In this document: in pieces, positions 7,874 to 16,876 of the stretch
Numbering within the stretch: the stretch's first letter is position 1
Layout: each line of letters begins with the position of its first letter
Assembly (NCBI RefSeq): GCF_003945385.1
Contig: NZ_AP018920.1
Coordinates: 3,162,001-3,226,000 of the forward strand
Length of the DNA: 64,000 bases
Source of the DNA: Pseudonocardia autotrophica
Lineage (GTDB): Bacteria > Actinomycetota > Actinomycetes > Mycobacteriales > Pseudonocardiaceae
Reading direction: 5' to 3'
Notes under the pieces: generated by a model
Database searches by the model: none
What the model was told of the DNA's origin: nothing
Seen by the model: the letters and a program-made list of their open reading frames with translations, nothing else
Made by a program: the position numbers and the translations under genes

Positions 7874-8977
7874 GTGGACGATCTCCTGCTGCTGGACGGG
7901 CACAACGACCTTCCCTGGGCGTTGCGCGAACTCGACGGGCCGGAACCGGACCTGGCCCGCGGTGACGCGCGGCTGCACACCGACCTGCCCCGGTTGCGCG
8001 CCGGCCGGGTAGCGGCGCAGTTCTGGTCGGTCTACGTCCCGGGCTCCTTCACCGGCGATCGCGCGGTCACCGCGGTGCTGGAGCAGATCGACCGGGTGCG
8101 CGGGCTGGCGTCGGGATACCCGGACGCGTTCGGGCTCGCCGACGGGGCGGACGACGCCGAGCGGGTCGTCGCAGGCGGCCGGATCGCGTCGCTGATGGGC
8201 GCCGAGGGCGGGCACTGCATCGCCAACTCGCTGGCCGTGCTGCGCACCCTGCGGGTACTCGGCGTGCGCTACCTGACGCTGACCCACAACGAGAACAACG
8301 ACTGGGCCGACTCGGCCACCGACGAGCCGCGGCACGGCGGGCTGAGCCCGTTCGGCCGCGAGGTGGTCGCCGAGATGAACCGGATCGGCATGATCGTCGA
8401 CCTCTCGCACGTGGCGGTGACGACGATGCGGGACGCGCTCGACGCCTCCACCGCACCGGTGCTGTTCACCCACTCCGGCGCCCGTGAGGTCACCGACCAC
8501 CCGCGCAACGTGCCCGACGACGTGCTGGCGACGATGGCGCGGGCCGGCGGGGTCTGCATGGCGACGTTCGTGCCCCGCTTCGTGTCGCGCCGGGTCGCCG
8601 GCTGGGACCGGGAGCTGCTCGCCGCGATGGCGGCCGCCGGCGCGGACCACCGCGACCTCGCCGCCCGGGATCGGTTCGCCCGCACCTGGGACGGGCCGCC
8701 GGAGCCGCGCGCCGATCTGGCCGACGTCGTCGCGCACATCGAGCACCTGCGGGAGGTGGTGGGCATCGATCACGTCGGGATCGGCGGCGACTTCGACGGC
8801 ACCGCCGAACTCCCGGACGGGCTGGGTGACGTCTCGACCTATCCCCGGCTGTTCGACGCGCTCGCCGACCGCGGCTGGAGCCGTGACGATCTCGCGAAGC
8901 TCGCCGGCCGCAATGCGCTGCGGGTGCTGCGCTCCGCCGACGACTCTGCCGACAACTATGCCGAGGGCCCTGCCTAG
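7874..8977 (+). CDS. Membrane dipeptidase family protein (peptidase M19, renal dipeptidase)
   Basis: 367 residues from GTG 7874. Zinc-binding HxD is H10/D12 in DGHNDLPW; later family segments are MGAEGGH (bridging Glu near residue 99), [18 protein letters not shown] with a zinc His, FTHSGAR with the second zinc His, and GGDFDG near residue 305. M19 enzymes hydrolyse dipeptides, including D-amino acid forms. The gene starts only 17 bp after the alcohol dehydrogenase terminator. Its C-terminal codons ([14 protein letters not shown]) run into the repeat sequence that follows. Confidence 0.9.
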   Translation: MDDLLLLDGHNDLPWALRELDGPEPDLARGDARLHTDLPRLRAGRVAAQFWSVYVPGSFTGDRAVTAVLEQIDRVRGLASGYPDAFGLADGADDAERVVAGGRIASLMGAEGGHCIANSLAVLRTLRVLGVRYLTLTHNENNDWADSATDEPRHGGLSPFGREVVAEMNRIGMIVDLSHVAVTTMRDALDASTAPVLFTHSGAREVTDHPRNVPDDVLATMARAGGVCMATFVPRFVSRRVAGWDRELLAAMAAAGADHRDLAARDRFARTWDGPPEPRADLADVVAHIEHLREVVGIDHVGIGGDFDGTAELPDGLGDVSTYPRLFDALADRGWSRDDLAKLAGRNALRVLRSADDSADNYAEGPA

Positions 8978-8990
8978 GACTCTGCCGGTG

Positions 8991-9060
8991 CCTCTGCCGG
9001 GGGCTGCCCAGGATTCCGCCGACGGCCTCTGCCGGGGGCTGCCCAGGATTCTGCCGACGG
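8991..9060. repeat. 35-bp tandem duplication downstream of the dipeptidase
   Basis: Two adjacent 35-bp units (8991-9025 and 9026-9060) differ at one base. A degraded third copy is visible at 8969-8990 across the dipeptidase stop codon, and GCTGCCGA-rich remnants continue to about 9110. This looks like slippage-prone sequence at a convergent junction with the SGNH gene. No function is evident. Confidence 0.85.
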
Positions 9061-9159
9061 CCGCTGCCGAGGTTCCGGGCGCCGCCGCTGCCGATGCCCG
9101 GGCCGATGCCCTGGGCGATGTTCCGGCGGTCCCGGCCACCCGGGGCCGAGCCGGGGGCG

Positions 9160-10719
9160 TCACGGGGTGCCGGTGCTCCCCGGCTCCTCACGCGGGATCG
9201 CCAGCGCCGTCGCCGTCGACGCGGCCATCCGCAGCGACCCGACCGCGGTCGGGTGGAACGGGTCCGGCCGGTCCAGGCCCTGCAGGTCCGGCCCCATCCG
9301 GTCGGCGGACACCGCGCACAGCGGGGTCAGGTTCGGCGCGGCGGTGGTGAAGCCGAACCGGGCCGCGCCGTCGGCCAGCACGTCGTTGAGCCTGCGGTTG
9401 CGCTCGGCCAGCAGGTCGATCTTGTCCTGGTTCAGCCCGGCTGTGCCGGGCGGGCCCTGCATGTCGCTGCACGCCGGGTCGAACGTCGCCGGGAACGGGT
9501 CGTAGGACAGCGTGACGACGATCCGCGGATCCCCGGGCAGCGCGTCCAGGTCGTTGAACAACGCGCCCACGTCGCGGGCGAAGACGGCCAGCCGGGATTC
9601 GAACTCGCCCTCGGAGAGCCGGTCGTCGCAGGTCTCGGAGCCGTAGCAGTAGAGCAGGAAGTCCGACCACGCCAGGTCGTTCGGGCCGATCGCGACGGTC
9701 ACCCACTGCAGCCCCTGCACCTGCTTGAGCCGGCCGACCTGAGGATCGAGGGTGACGCCGTCGCGCAGCTGCGGCCCGCGCAGCCCGTCCGCGATGCTCG
9801 CCCCGGCACAGGCGAGGTTGAGCACGTCCTCACCGCGCAGCAGCGAGAGCTCGGCGGCCGTCGAGTCGGCGCTGCGGGCACAGGCCGCGTCGTCCGGGGC
9901 GACGGTGCCGTCCGGCTGCTCGACCGGCGGGCCACCGATCCGCGCGGCCCGGGAGTCGCCGATCACCGCGCCGGTGACGCCGGTGATCGGCGGACCGGCC
10001 GGTGACGGGGTCAGCGTCGACGCCCCGACCAGGTCGGTCACCGAGGTGACCGAGGCGAGCCCGGTCGTCGTCCCGTGCAGGGCGGCGACACCGGCACCGC
10101 CCCACAGCAGCACCGACGCGGCCACCGCGATCGTCGTCATCCGGCCGATCGGGCCGGCGTGGTCGTCCCAGTGCACGGGTTCGCTGTCGTCCCGCCGGGC
10201 CCGGCGCAGCGCGACCAGCAGCCGCGCGCAGCCCATCAGCCCGCTGGCGAGCAGCGCCGTGACGACCATGCCCGCAGCACCCCACAGGTACCAGGTGGCG
10301 AAGCCGTCGGTGAGCGTGCGGACGGCGTCACCGGCGCCGTCGACGGTGTGCGGGCCGAGCACCGGGCCGTTGTCATCGGGCCGTTTCAGCGGGCCGATGG
10401 ACAGCCGCGGCCGGATCGGGCCGTAGACCTGCACGCTGCCGAGATCGAACTCGGCGTTGCCGAGCTGCACGATCTGGGCCGGTCCGGACAGCGTGAGCGG
10501 CGGGACCCTGGCACCGACGCCGACCTCCTGGCCGAACACCTCGACCTGGTTCTCCGGCGTCGCCATGATCACCAGTGGCACACCGACGACCGCGATCAGG
10601 GCGAGCAGCAACAGGGTCGGGAGCGACCGGGCCTCGCGCAGCAGGCTGCGGAACCAGGACGTGCCGGCGGAGCGGGCGGGCACCGTCAGCGGGGGGCACC
10701 GGGGAGCAGCATGTCCCAC
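9160..10719 (-). CDS. Membrane-anchored SGNH/GDSL-type hydrolase
   Basis: About 520 residues from the GTG at 10719; an ATG at 10779 in the same frame would overlap the upstream gene by 35 bp. There is an N-terminal membrane helix (SLPTLLLLALIAVVGVPLVIM), two further helices around 150 and 210 of the protein, then an extracytoplasmic SGNH domain: block I GDSRAAR, block III GPND, and block V DPFHPTAVG with the catalytic Asp and His. Members act as esterases, lipases or acyl-transfer modifiers of glycans. The substrate is unknown. Confidence 0.8.
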   Translation of the reverse strand: MGHAAPRCPPLTVPARSAGTSWFRSLLREARSLPTLLLLALIAVVGVPLVIMATPENQVEVFGQEVGVGARVPPLTLSGPAQIVQLGNAEFDLGSVQVYGPIRPRLSIGPLKRPDDNGPVLGPHTVDGAGDAVRTLTDGFATWYLWGAAGMVVTALLASGLMGCARLLVALRRARRDDSEPVHWDDHAGPIGRMTTIAVAASVLLWGGAGVAALHGTTTGLASVTSVTDLVGASTLTPSPAGPPITGVTGAVIGDSRAARIGGPPVEQPDGTVAPDDAACARSADSTAAELSLLRGEDVLNLACAGASIADGLRGPQLRDGVTLDPQVGRLKQVQGLQWVTVAIGPNDLAWSDFLLYCYGSETCDDRLSEGEFESRLAVFARDVGALFNDLDALPGDPRIVVTLSYDPFPATFDPACSDMQGPPGTAGLNQDKIDLLAERNRRLNDVLADGAARFGFTTAAPNLTPLCAVSADRMGPDLQGLDRPDPFHPTAVGSLRMAASTATALAIPREEPGSTGTP

Positions 10720-10744
10720 ATGGTGCCCGGACGGTCGCCTCCCG

Positions 10745-11263
10745 TCACGGACGCTCACCGTCCGGGTGGCGGACGGCACCGCCGCGCAGCCGGGGACGCA
10801 GCCGGTCCGGCCCGGCGTCGTGGCCCGCCTCGACGTCGTCGGCGAGGCGCTCGGCGTGCGCGGTCACCGCGTCCAGATCCAGCCCGGCGGGCGCGGCCCG
10901 GCCGAGCACCCGCCAGACGCGGATCCCCTCGACGCCGCGGCGCAGCAGCGCGACCGCGCCGCGCGCGTTGCCGCGCTGGGCGTGCGTCAGCCCGACGGCC
11001 AGCTGCGCCAGCGCCCGCCAGAGCTCGCGGCAGTCGTCGCCGCAGTCCTTCCAGGTGCCTTCCAGCACCTCGTGCGCCTGGAACGGCAGACCCTCGTCGA
11101 GCAGCCGCTGCGCCTCGGTGACCGCCTCGTCCGGCGGCAGCACCAGATCCTCGGGCACCCGGTCGACGCCTGCGGTGCCGTGCGGGAGCGGCCGGCCCGC
11201 GGCATCCCGGGGGCGGGCGTTGCGGGCACGGCCGCGCTCGTCGCGGTCGCGGGTCGTCGTCAT
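10745..11263 (-). CDS. DUF309 domain protein
   Basis: 172 residues from the ATG at 11263. The DUF309 core FQAHEVLEGTWK with the conserved HE pair lies near residue 55, and a helical LWRALAQLAVGLTHAQRGN segment follows, as in the family. Function is unknown; the fold is a small helical bundle with conserved His and Glu that could bind metal. N- and C-terminal ends are Arg-rich and low in complexity. It sits just upstream of the SGNH gene on the same strand. Confidence 0.78.
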   Translation of the reverse strand: MTTTRDRDERGRARNARPRDAAGRPLPHGTAGVDRVPEDLVLPPDEAVTEAQRLLDEGLPFQAHEVLEGTWKDCGDDCRELWRALAQLAVGLTHAQRGNARGAVALLRRGVEGIRVWRVLGRAAPAGLDLDAVTAHAERLADDVEAGHDAGPDRLRPRLRGGAVRHPDGERP

Positions 11264-11366
11264 GGCTCCGACCCTGCCATCCACGGCCACGCCGGGCACG
11301 CCGGTGCCGGGCAGCGCCTCCCGCGCCGGACGGGTCCGCGGCTCCGGCGCCGAGGGCGCCCGCTGA

Positions 11367-12284
11367 TCAGCCGGACTCGAGCGGGCCCAGCTCGGCGGTG
11401 AACTCGTCGAGATAGCCGGCCCAGTCGGCGATCGGAGCGGACGGGCGCACGACGAACTTGGTGAGCCCGCCCTCGACGTGGCGCCGGATCAGCTCCGCGA
11501 TCCCGTCCCAGCCGATCCCGACCAGCTCCCGGGGATCGATGTCCGGGCGTTGCAGGGCGGCGCGGGCCAGCGCGGCGTCGATGTCGGTGCCGGGGACGGC
11601 GACCCAGACGTTCGTGCCGTAGTGGTCGTCGTCGATGGTGCGTCCGGCGTCCCGGGCGGCCTGCTCGATGATCCCCCGGCCGCGGGCGGTCTCGGCGGGC
11701 GTGAGGAAGCTGGCCAGCCAGCCGTCGGCGAGCCGTCCGACGCGGCGCAGACCGGCGTCCGCGCGGCCGCCGAACCACAGGTCCAGCGGCTGCGCCGGGC
11801 GCGGCACGATCGTGGCGTCGTCGAGGGTGAAGAACTCGCCGTGGTGGGTGACCGAGTCCTCGGTGAGCAGCCGCCGGAGCACCGTGATCGACTCCTCGAA
11901 CACCGCGGCGAGCCGGCCCGGCACCGGATAGAGCTGCCGGTCGTGCGGGGACGCGGCGCGGATCCCGAACACCGGCAGGATCCGCTTCGGCGCGAGCACC
12001 GCCAGTGAGGCGAGCTCGGCGGCGAGCAGCATCGGGTTGCGTCCGGGAAGCACCGTCAGACCGGTGCCGACCTTCAGCCGCCGGGTGCGGGCGGCGGCCC
12101 AGGTGCTGCCGACGGTCGCCTCGATCACCCCCGTGGACGGCAGGTCGGCGAGCCAGAGGGAGTCCACGGCGGACTTGTCGAGGGCGTCGAGCAGCTCGTC
12201 GAACTCGGTGCCCAGGTCCGGGAGCGAGCGCGCCCCGAGCAATCCGACGCCGATCCGTACCTTGCCGTGCGGGGAAACGACCAC
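11367..12284 (-). CDS. LLM-class flavin or F420-dependent oxidoreductase
   Basis: 305 residues with the bacterial luciferase-like TIM-barrel pattern: RIGVGLLG at the start, SLWLADLPSTG, RTRRLKVGTGLTVLPGRNP near residue 70, LFGGRADAGLRRVGRLADGW near 170, and WDGIAELIRRHVEGGLTKFVVRP near the end. The TGL-PGRNP segment is typical of F420-binding members. Substrate unknown. It stands alone and is divergent from the DUF3817 gene. Confidence 0.85.
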   Translation of the reverse strand: MVVSPHGKVRIGVGLLGARSLPDLGTEFDELLDALDKSAVDSLWLADLPSTGVIEATVGSTWAAARTRRLKVGTGLTVLPGRNPMLLAAELASLAVLAPKRILPVFGIRAASPHDRQLYPVPGRLAAVFEESITVLRRLLTEDSVTHHGEFFTLDDATIVPRPAQPLDLWFGGRADAGLRRVGRLADGWLASFLTPAETARGRGIIEQAARDAGRTIDDDHYGTNVWVAVPGTDIDAALARAALQRPDIDPRELVGIGWDGIAELIRRHVEGGLTKFVVRPSAPIADWAGYLDEFTAELGPLESG

Positions 12285-12451
12285 TCACTCCACGTTACGC
12301 CGCGACCACTTTCCGGTCACCCTTTCCGGTGGTTGCTCACGATCGCCGACCGGGCCCCGAGGCCGCTTCGACGCCGGGTAGAAGGTCGTGCGGTGGATGC
12401 GGCACAGTGGAGGGCGCACGTGTCGACGATCCCCGCCCGGAGGACGCCAGC

Positions 12452-12784
12452 ATGAACGACCCGACCCTCGTCGCCCGGATCTTCCGGGTCGTCGCGATCG
12501 CCGAGGCGATGTCCTGGACCGGACTGCTCGTCGGCATGTTCGTCAAGTGGGTGCTGGGCACCAGCGAGATCGGGGTGCAGGTCTTCGGCCCGATCCACGG
12601 CGCGCTGTTCGTCGGCTACGTGCTGGTCACACTGTGGACCGCGCGGCTGTTCCGCTGGGACCTGTGGACGACCGCGGTCGGCCTGCTCGCGAGCATCCCG
12701 CCGCTGACGACGATCTGGTTCGAGCGGCACGTCGCACGGACCGGGCGGCTCGACGCGGACCGGGTCCGACAGCTCGCCGGTTGA
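12452..12784 (+). CDS. DUF3817 small membrane protein
   Basis: 110 residues with three hydrophobic segments: RVVAIAEAMSWTGLLVGMF, VQVFGPIHGALFVGYVLVTLW and LWTTAVGLLASIPPLTTIWF. The EA-SW-GLL start and GPIHG motif are typical of DUF3817 (YdzA-like) proteins. The family is common in actinobacteria and has no assigned function. The ATG at 12452 is the first start before the first helix. Confidence 0.85.
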   Translation: MNDPTLVARIFRVVAIAEAMSWTGLLVGMFVKWVLGTSEIGVQVFGPIHGALFVGYVLVTLWTARLFRWDLWTTAVGLLASIPPLTTIWFERHVARTGRLDADRVRQLAG

Positions 12785-12805
12785 GCCACGGCTCAGGGTC
12801 ACCTC

Positions 12806-12835
12806 TTGACGCGATAGGTAAGCCTGAGCTAACTT
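12806..12835 (+). promoter_or_regulatory. Promoter overlapped by a DtxR/IdeR-type iron box (12814-12832)
   Basis: A -35 element TTGACG (12806-12811) and a -10 element TAACTT (12830-12835) are 18 bp apart. The spacer and -10 are covered by a 19-bp sequence that matches 12 of 14 fixed positions of TnAGGTnAGnCTnACCTnA (ATAGGTAAG at the left, CTGAGCTAA at the right). This is the usual arrangement of an iron-repressed actinobacterial promoter. No gene follows on this strand for several kilobases. Confidence 0.75.
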
Positions 12836-12841
12836 CAGCGT

Positions 12842-12917
12842 TGTCGCTTCGTGGTGGGAGCGGCGCGTCAGTTCGGGACGAGGGCCCGGCCGTGGTGATC
12901 ACAGCGGCCGGGCCCTC
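12842..12917 (+). ncRNA. Candidate iron-regulated small RNA, about 75 nt
   Basis: The start is set about 7 nt after the -10 at 12830-12835 and the end at the 13-bp terminator stem. The 5' part has a weak stem around CGCT/AGCG, then an apparently single-stranded GTCAGTTCGGGACG segment, then the terminator. A 15-codon reading frame begins at GTG 12851 and ends within the terminator loop; it may be chance. Mycobacteria have an iron-responsive sRNA (MrsI); I see no basis to claim homology, only a similar layout. Confidence 0.5.
12880..12917. terminator. Strong bidirectional hairpin terminator
   Basis: A perfect 13-bp stem with arms GAGGGCCCGGCCG (12880-12892) and its complement (12905-12917) and a 12-nt loop that contains TGATCA. 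The right arm touches the stop codon of the SWIM gene on the minus strand, so it can end that operon as well as a plus-strand transcript. Confidence 0.85.
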
Positions 12918-13770
12918 ACACGTTTCCGACCCGTTCCGTCCCGCCCTCCGGATCAGCCAGCGTCGCGTAGATCGGCCGCAGCGCATCGGTCAGCCGATCG
13001 CGGCCGGCCCGCAGCCCGGGCTCGGGCACCTGGTCGAGCACAGCTCCGGGCTCCGTCTCCGGCGGCCGGGGTGGCACGGTCCCCGTGGTGGGTGCCGACC
13101 AGAAGTCGTCCAGCCGGTCGGCGAGCGCCACCGCAGCGGGCGCTGCGGCCGTGCCGGCTGCCCGGTCGCGCTCCTCGCGTAGCCGCTCCAGCAGCGCCGC
13201 CCGGTCACGTCCGCGCAGCGTCAGCAGGGTGAAGGGATCGGTGTCGCAGCGCTCGGCAAGCAGGTAGAACACCGCGGCCAGGTGCTTGCACGGCACGGTC
13301 ACATCCGGGCAGGAGCAGTCCTGCGACAGATCGTTGCCCGGCTCCGGGAACAGCGACATCCCCAGCTCGCCGAGCAGCTCCTCGATCTCGGTCGGCACCG
13401 TCCCGGCGAGCAGCGCCGCCGCGTACCAGGCGTCGGCCGCGAGGGCCTCCTCGACCCGGCGCCACTCGGGCTTGTCCCAGACCCGCAAGCCGATCCGCAC
13501 CCGATAGGGCTGTGGCCGGGTGCCCTGGACCAGCGCGACGGCGGCGCCCGCGTCGATGTCGAGCGACACGATCTGCCCGGAACGCGCGTAGGTCTTGCCA
13601 CGGGACAGCCGCCCGCCGACACCGAGCTGATCCAGCACGGACAGGAACCGGGCGGACCACCAGCTGCGGGCGACCGCATGCTTCGGTGCATGGATCCGGA
13701 TGCCGCCCTCCACCCGGATCGGGCGGCCACCGGCGTAGTCCTCCTGCGCCCAGAACGGCCGGTCACTCAT
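12916..13770 (-). CDS. SWIM zinc-finger domain protein, partner of SNF2 helicase
   Basis: 284 residues. A SWIM finger of the form CxCx6CxH (CSCPDVTVPCKHLAAVFY) lies near residue 150. The N-terminal half has WW and basic segments (AVARSWWSARFLSVLDQL). The ATG at 13770 overlaps the SNF2 stop by 8 bp, so the two genes are coupled; an in-frame ATG 9 bp upstream is possible. SWIM domains are proposed to bind DNA or protein, and the pairing with SNF2 enzymes is common in bacteria and archaea. The cellular role is not established. Confidence 0.88.
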   Translation of the reverse strand: MSDRPFWAQEDYAGGRPIRVEGGIRIHAPKHAVARSWWSARFLSVLDQLGVGGRLSRGKTYARSGQIVSLDIDAGAAVALVQGTRPQPYRVRIGLRVWDKPEWRRVEEALAADAWYAAALLAGTVPTEIEELLGELGMSLFPEPGNDLSQDCSCPDVTVPCKHLAAVFYLLAERCDTDPFTLLTLRGRDRAALLERLREERDRAAGTAAAPAAVALADRLDDFWSAPTTGTVPPRPPETEPGAVLDQVPEPGLRAGRDRLTDALRPIYATLADPEGGTERVGNV

Positions 13771-16700
13771 CGGACACACCCCCCGGGTCGGTGTCGGTGT
13801 CGGACTCCGGATCGGCGACGGCGTCCGCGCCCAGCGCGAACACCTCGCGCAGCTCGCCGACCGACAGCGAGGTCAGCCAGTCCTCGCCGTCGGTGACGAC
13901 CATGTCCGACAGCGACCGCTTGGAGGCCACCAGGGTGTCGATGCGCTCCTCGACGGTGCCCGGACAGACGAACTTGCGGACCTGCACCGAACGCTTCTGG
14001 CCGATCCGGAAGGCGCGGTCGGTGGCCTGGTCCTCGACCGCAGGGTTCCACCAGCGGTCCAGGTGGATCACGTGGTTCGCGGCGGTCAGCGTGAGCCCGG
14101 TGCCACCGGCCTTGAGCGAGAGCAGGAACACCGACGGCCCGTCGGGGCCCTGGAACCGGGCGACCATCTCGTCGCGCCGCTTCTTCGGCGTGCCGCCGTG
14201 CAGGTAGAGCACCTCGGTGTCGAAGCGCGCCGACAGGTGCGGGCGCAGCATCGCCGCGAACTCGGTGTACTGGGTGAACAGCAGCACCTTGTCGCCCGCG
14301 GCGAGCACCGCCTCCAGGATCTCCTCCAGCCGGGCGACCTTGCCGGAGCGGTGCCGCCCACCCACCCGGTGGATCGGCGAGCCGTCGTGCAGCAGCTGGG
14401 CGGGATGGTTGCAGACCTGCTTGAGCTTGCTCATCGCCGCGAGCACGTTGCCGCGGCGCTCGATGCCGTCGCTGCCCTCGATCCGCTCCATCATGTCGTC
14501 GACGACCGTGCGGTACAGCGACGCCTGCTCCCGGGTGAGCCGGTGGTCCTGCACGATCTCGATCTTCTCCGGCAGGTCGTCGATCACCGTCGGATCGGTC
14601 TTGACCCGGCGCAGCAGGTAGGGGCGGGTGATCCGGCGCAGCGTGCGCGCGGCACCGGCGTCGCCGTGCCGCTCGATCGGCACCGCGAAGCGCTGCCGGA
14701 ACACCTCCGGCAGCCCGAGCATGCCGGGATTGAGGAAGTCCATCACCGACCACAGCTCGGCCAGCCGGTTCTCCATCGGGGTGCCGGTCAGCGCGATCCG
14801 GTGCGCCGCGTCGAGCGAGCGCATCGTGCGGGACGCCGCGGCATACGCATTCTTGATCATCTGGGCCTCGTCGAGGACGAGCCGGTGGAACCGCCACAGC
14901 CGCAGGTCCTCGGCGTCGCGGGTGGCGGTGGCGTAGGTCGTGACCACCAGGTCCACCGCGCCGAGCCGTTCGTGCAGCGCCGACCCGCGGGGCCGGCCGG
15001 CGCCGTGGTGGGCGTGCACCCGCAGATCCGGGGCGAACCGGGCGGCCTCCCGCTGCCAGGTGCCGACCATCGACATCGGGCAGACGATCAGCGTCGGCGC
15101 CCCGGGCACGCCGTCGCCGGGGGCCCGGTCGTGCGCCTCCAGGGCGAGCAGCTGCACGGTCTTGCCGAGGCCCATGTCGTCGGCCAGGCAGGCGCCCAGC
15201 CCGAGCGACGACAGGAACGCCAGCCACGCGACCCCACGCTCCTGGTAGGGGCGCAGCTGCGCGGTGAACCCCGGTGGCGACGGCAGCGGCTCCAGATCGC
15301 GCTCCGCGGTCCCGTCGAGCAGCTCGCCGAGCCGGCCGTGGGCCTGCACGTCGGTGACCGGGAGCGGGGCGTCGACGTCGCCGCGGGCGGCGGCCAGCAC
15401 GTCGTGCACGGTCGGCGTGCGGTCCCGCGAGCGGCGCAGGAAGTCCAGGCCGCGGGCCAGCGCGTCGGCATCCACCGCGACCCAGCGCCCGCGCAGCCGG
15501 ACCAGCGGCGCCTTCGCGGCGACCAGCGCGGCGATCTCCTCCTCGCCCAGCTCGTCGTCGCCGACCGCGATCGACCAGCGGAAGGTAGCGAGCTCGTCGC
15601 GGCCCAACCCGCCCCGGGTGACCACGCCGGGTGCCGCCGACGACGACGCCGACAGCTTCAGCCCGAGCGTGCGCGCGCCGTCCCAGCCGCGCGGCAGCGC
15701 GACGCCGAAGCCGGCGGTCAGCAGCGCCGGAGCATCCCGGGTGAGGAACCGGTGCGCTCCCTCGACATCGAGCGCCAGCTCCGCCGGGCGAGGGCTGCGC
15801 AGCGCCCGGACCAGCCCCGGGAGCACCTGCGCGGCCCGGCCCAGCTCGGCGAGCAGCACGTCCTGTGCGCCGGTGACCAGCTCGTCGGCCGCGCCCGACC
15901 AGACGTCGGCGGCGTCGACCTGCAGGCTCGGATCCTCGGTGGACTGCAGCACGAACTGCAGCTCCCAGCGGGTGCCGTCACCGGTCTGGTCCAGCACGTC
16001 CGGCCCGGGATCGGCCGGGTCGTGCATCGAGGAGACCTCGGCCAGCCGGAACAGGACCGTCCCGGCGCCGGGCTGCTCGCGGCCGACCTGCGCCCACTCG
16101 TCGAGCGCGTCGCGCAGCACACCGAGCCCTTCCGCCCCGGCGGCGACCGCCGGATCCGGGCCGCTCAGCGCGTGCAGCAGCGCCGCCGCCGAGTCCGGCC
16201 GCGCCGGCAGCGGCACCGGCATCGACGGGGACCGGCCCAGCCGCTCGCGGACCGCGGTGTCGGTGAACCGGGCCAGCGCGGAGTCGACCAGCTCGTCCGG
16301 ATCGACGCCGGAGACATCGCCCGGCCGCCGCTGCTCGGCGCGCGCCACCGGTGGCAGCCGGCGCACCAGATCGGCCCGCGCGAGGGCGTCGAGCCCCTGC
16401 ACCACCGGCCGCCAGCGCGCCGCCGGCCGGCCGGACTCGGTGCGCAGCACCGGCAGCACCCGCCCGCGGGCGGCCAGCTCCTCGGCGAACGCGACCAGCT
16501 CGGCGAGGTGGGTGACGTCGTCGCCGTAGCGCACGTCGGCCGACAGGTCGGTCAGCTCGGACGGGTCGACCAGCACCGCCGGGACCGTCCACGGCGCCAG
16601 CGTGGGGGTGCTGCGGGAGCGAGCCCTGGCCGTCGACCGGACGAGACCGGGGGAGTCCTGCGGGCCGGCGGGATGGGAGGGCAGCAGCACCGTGACCGAG

Positions 16701-16867
16701 GCGTTGCGGCCCGGGTGCACCGCGGCCAGCTCGTCGGACGGCACCGCGAACGGGTGCGGGCGGGCGGTGCGCAGCGCACGCCGGCTGCTGCGGGCGGGAC
16801 GTTCCCCGTCCTCCGCCCAGAGCAGCACACCGCGGCCGGGGGAGTGGAGGGCGTGGACGACGAGCAC
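13763..16867 (-). CDS. SNF2/RAD54-family helicase-like ATPase
   Basis: 1034 residues. The C-terminal half is a full SNF2 motor: motif I DDMGLGKTVQ near residue 562, motif Ia, motif II as LDEAQMIKN, motif III ALTGTPMENRLAELW, a DTEVLYLHGGTPKKRRDEMV segment, motif V SLKAGGTGLTLTAANHV and motif VI DRAFRIGQKRSV. The N-terminal 500 residues are the SNF2_assoc-type region found in bacterial HepA/HelZ-like proteins. DNA translocation or remodelling is inferred from the family. It forms a two-gene operon with the SWIM protein downstream. Confidence 0.92.
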   Translation of the reverse strand: MLVVHALHSPGRGVLLWAEDGERPARSSRRALRTARPHPFAVPSDELAAVHPGRNASVTVLLPSHPAGPQDSPGLVRSTARARSRSTPTLAPWTVPAVLVDPSELTDLSADVRYGDDVTHLAELVAFAEELAARGRVLPVLRTESGRPAARWRPVVQGLDALARADLVRRLPPVARAEQRRPGDVSGVDPDELVDSALARFTDTAVRERLGRSPSMPVPLPARPDSAAALLHALSGPDPAVAAGAEGLGVLRDALDEWAQVGREQPGAGTVLFRLAEVSSMHDPADPGPDVLDQTGDGTRWELQFVLQSTEDPSLQVDAADVWSGAADELVTGAQDVLLAELGRAAQVLPGLVRALRSPRPAELALDVEGAHRFLTRDAPALLTAGFGVALPRGWDGARTLGLKLSASSSAAPGVVTRGGLGRDELATFRWSIAVGDDELGEEEIAALVAAKAPLVRLRGRWVAVDADALARGLDFLRRSRDRTPTVHDVLAAARGDVDAPLPVTDVQAHGRLGELLDGTAERDLEPLPSPPGFTAQLRPYQERGVAWLAFLSSLGLGACLADDMGLGKTVQLLALEAHDRAPGDGVPGAPTLIVCPMSMVGTWQREAARFAPDLRVHAHHGAGRPRGSALHERLGAVDLVVTTYATATRDAEDLRLWRFHRLVLDEAQMIKNAYAAASRTMRSLDAAHRIALTGTPMENRLAELWSVMDFLNPGMLGLPEVFRQRFAVPIERHGDAGAARTLRRITRPYLLRRVKTDPTVIDDLPEKIEIVQDHRLTREQASLYRTVVDDMMERIEGSDGIERRGNVLAAMSKLKQVCNHPAQLLHDGSPIHRVGGRHRSGKVARLEEILEAVLAAGDKVLLFTQYTEFAAMLRPHLSARFDTEVLYLHGGTPKKRRDEMVARFQGPDGPSVFLLSLKAGGTGLTLTAANHVIHLDRWWNPAVEDQATDRAFRIGQKRSVQVRKFVCPGTVEERIDTLVASKRSLSDMVVTDGEDWLTSLSVGELREVFALGADAVADPESDTDTDPGGVSDE

Positions 16868-16876
16868 ACCCCCACG

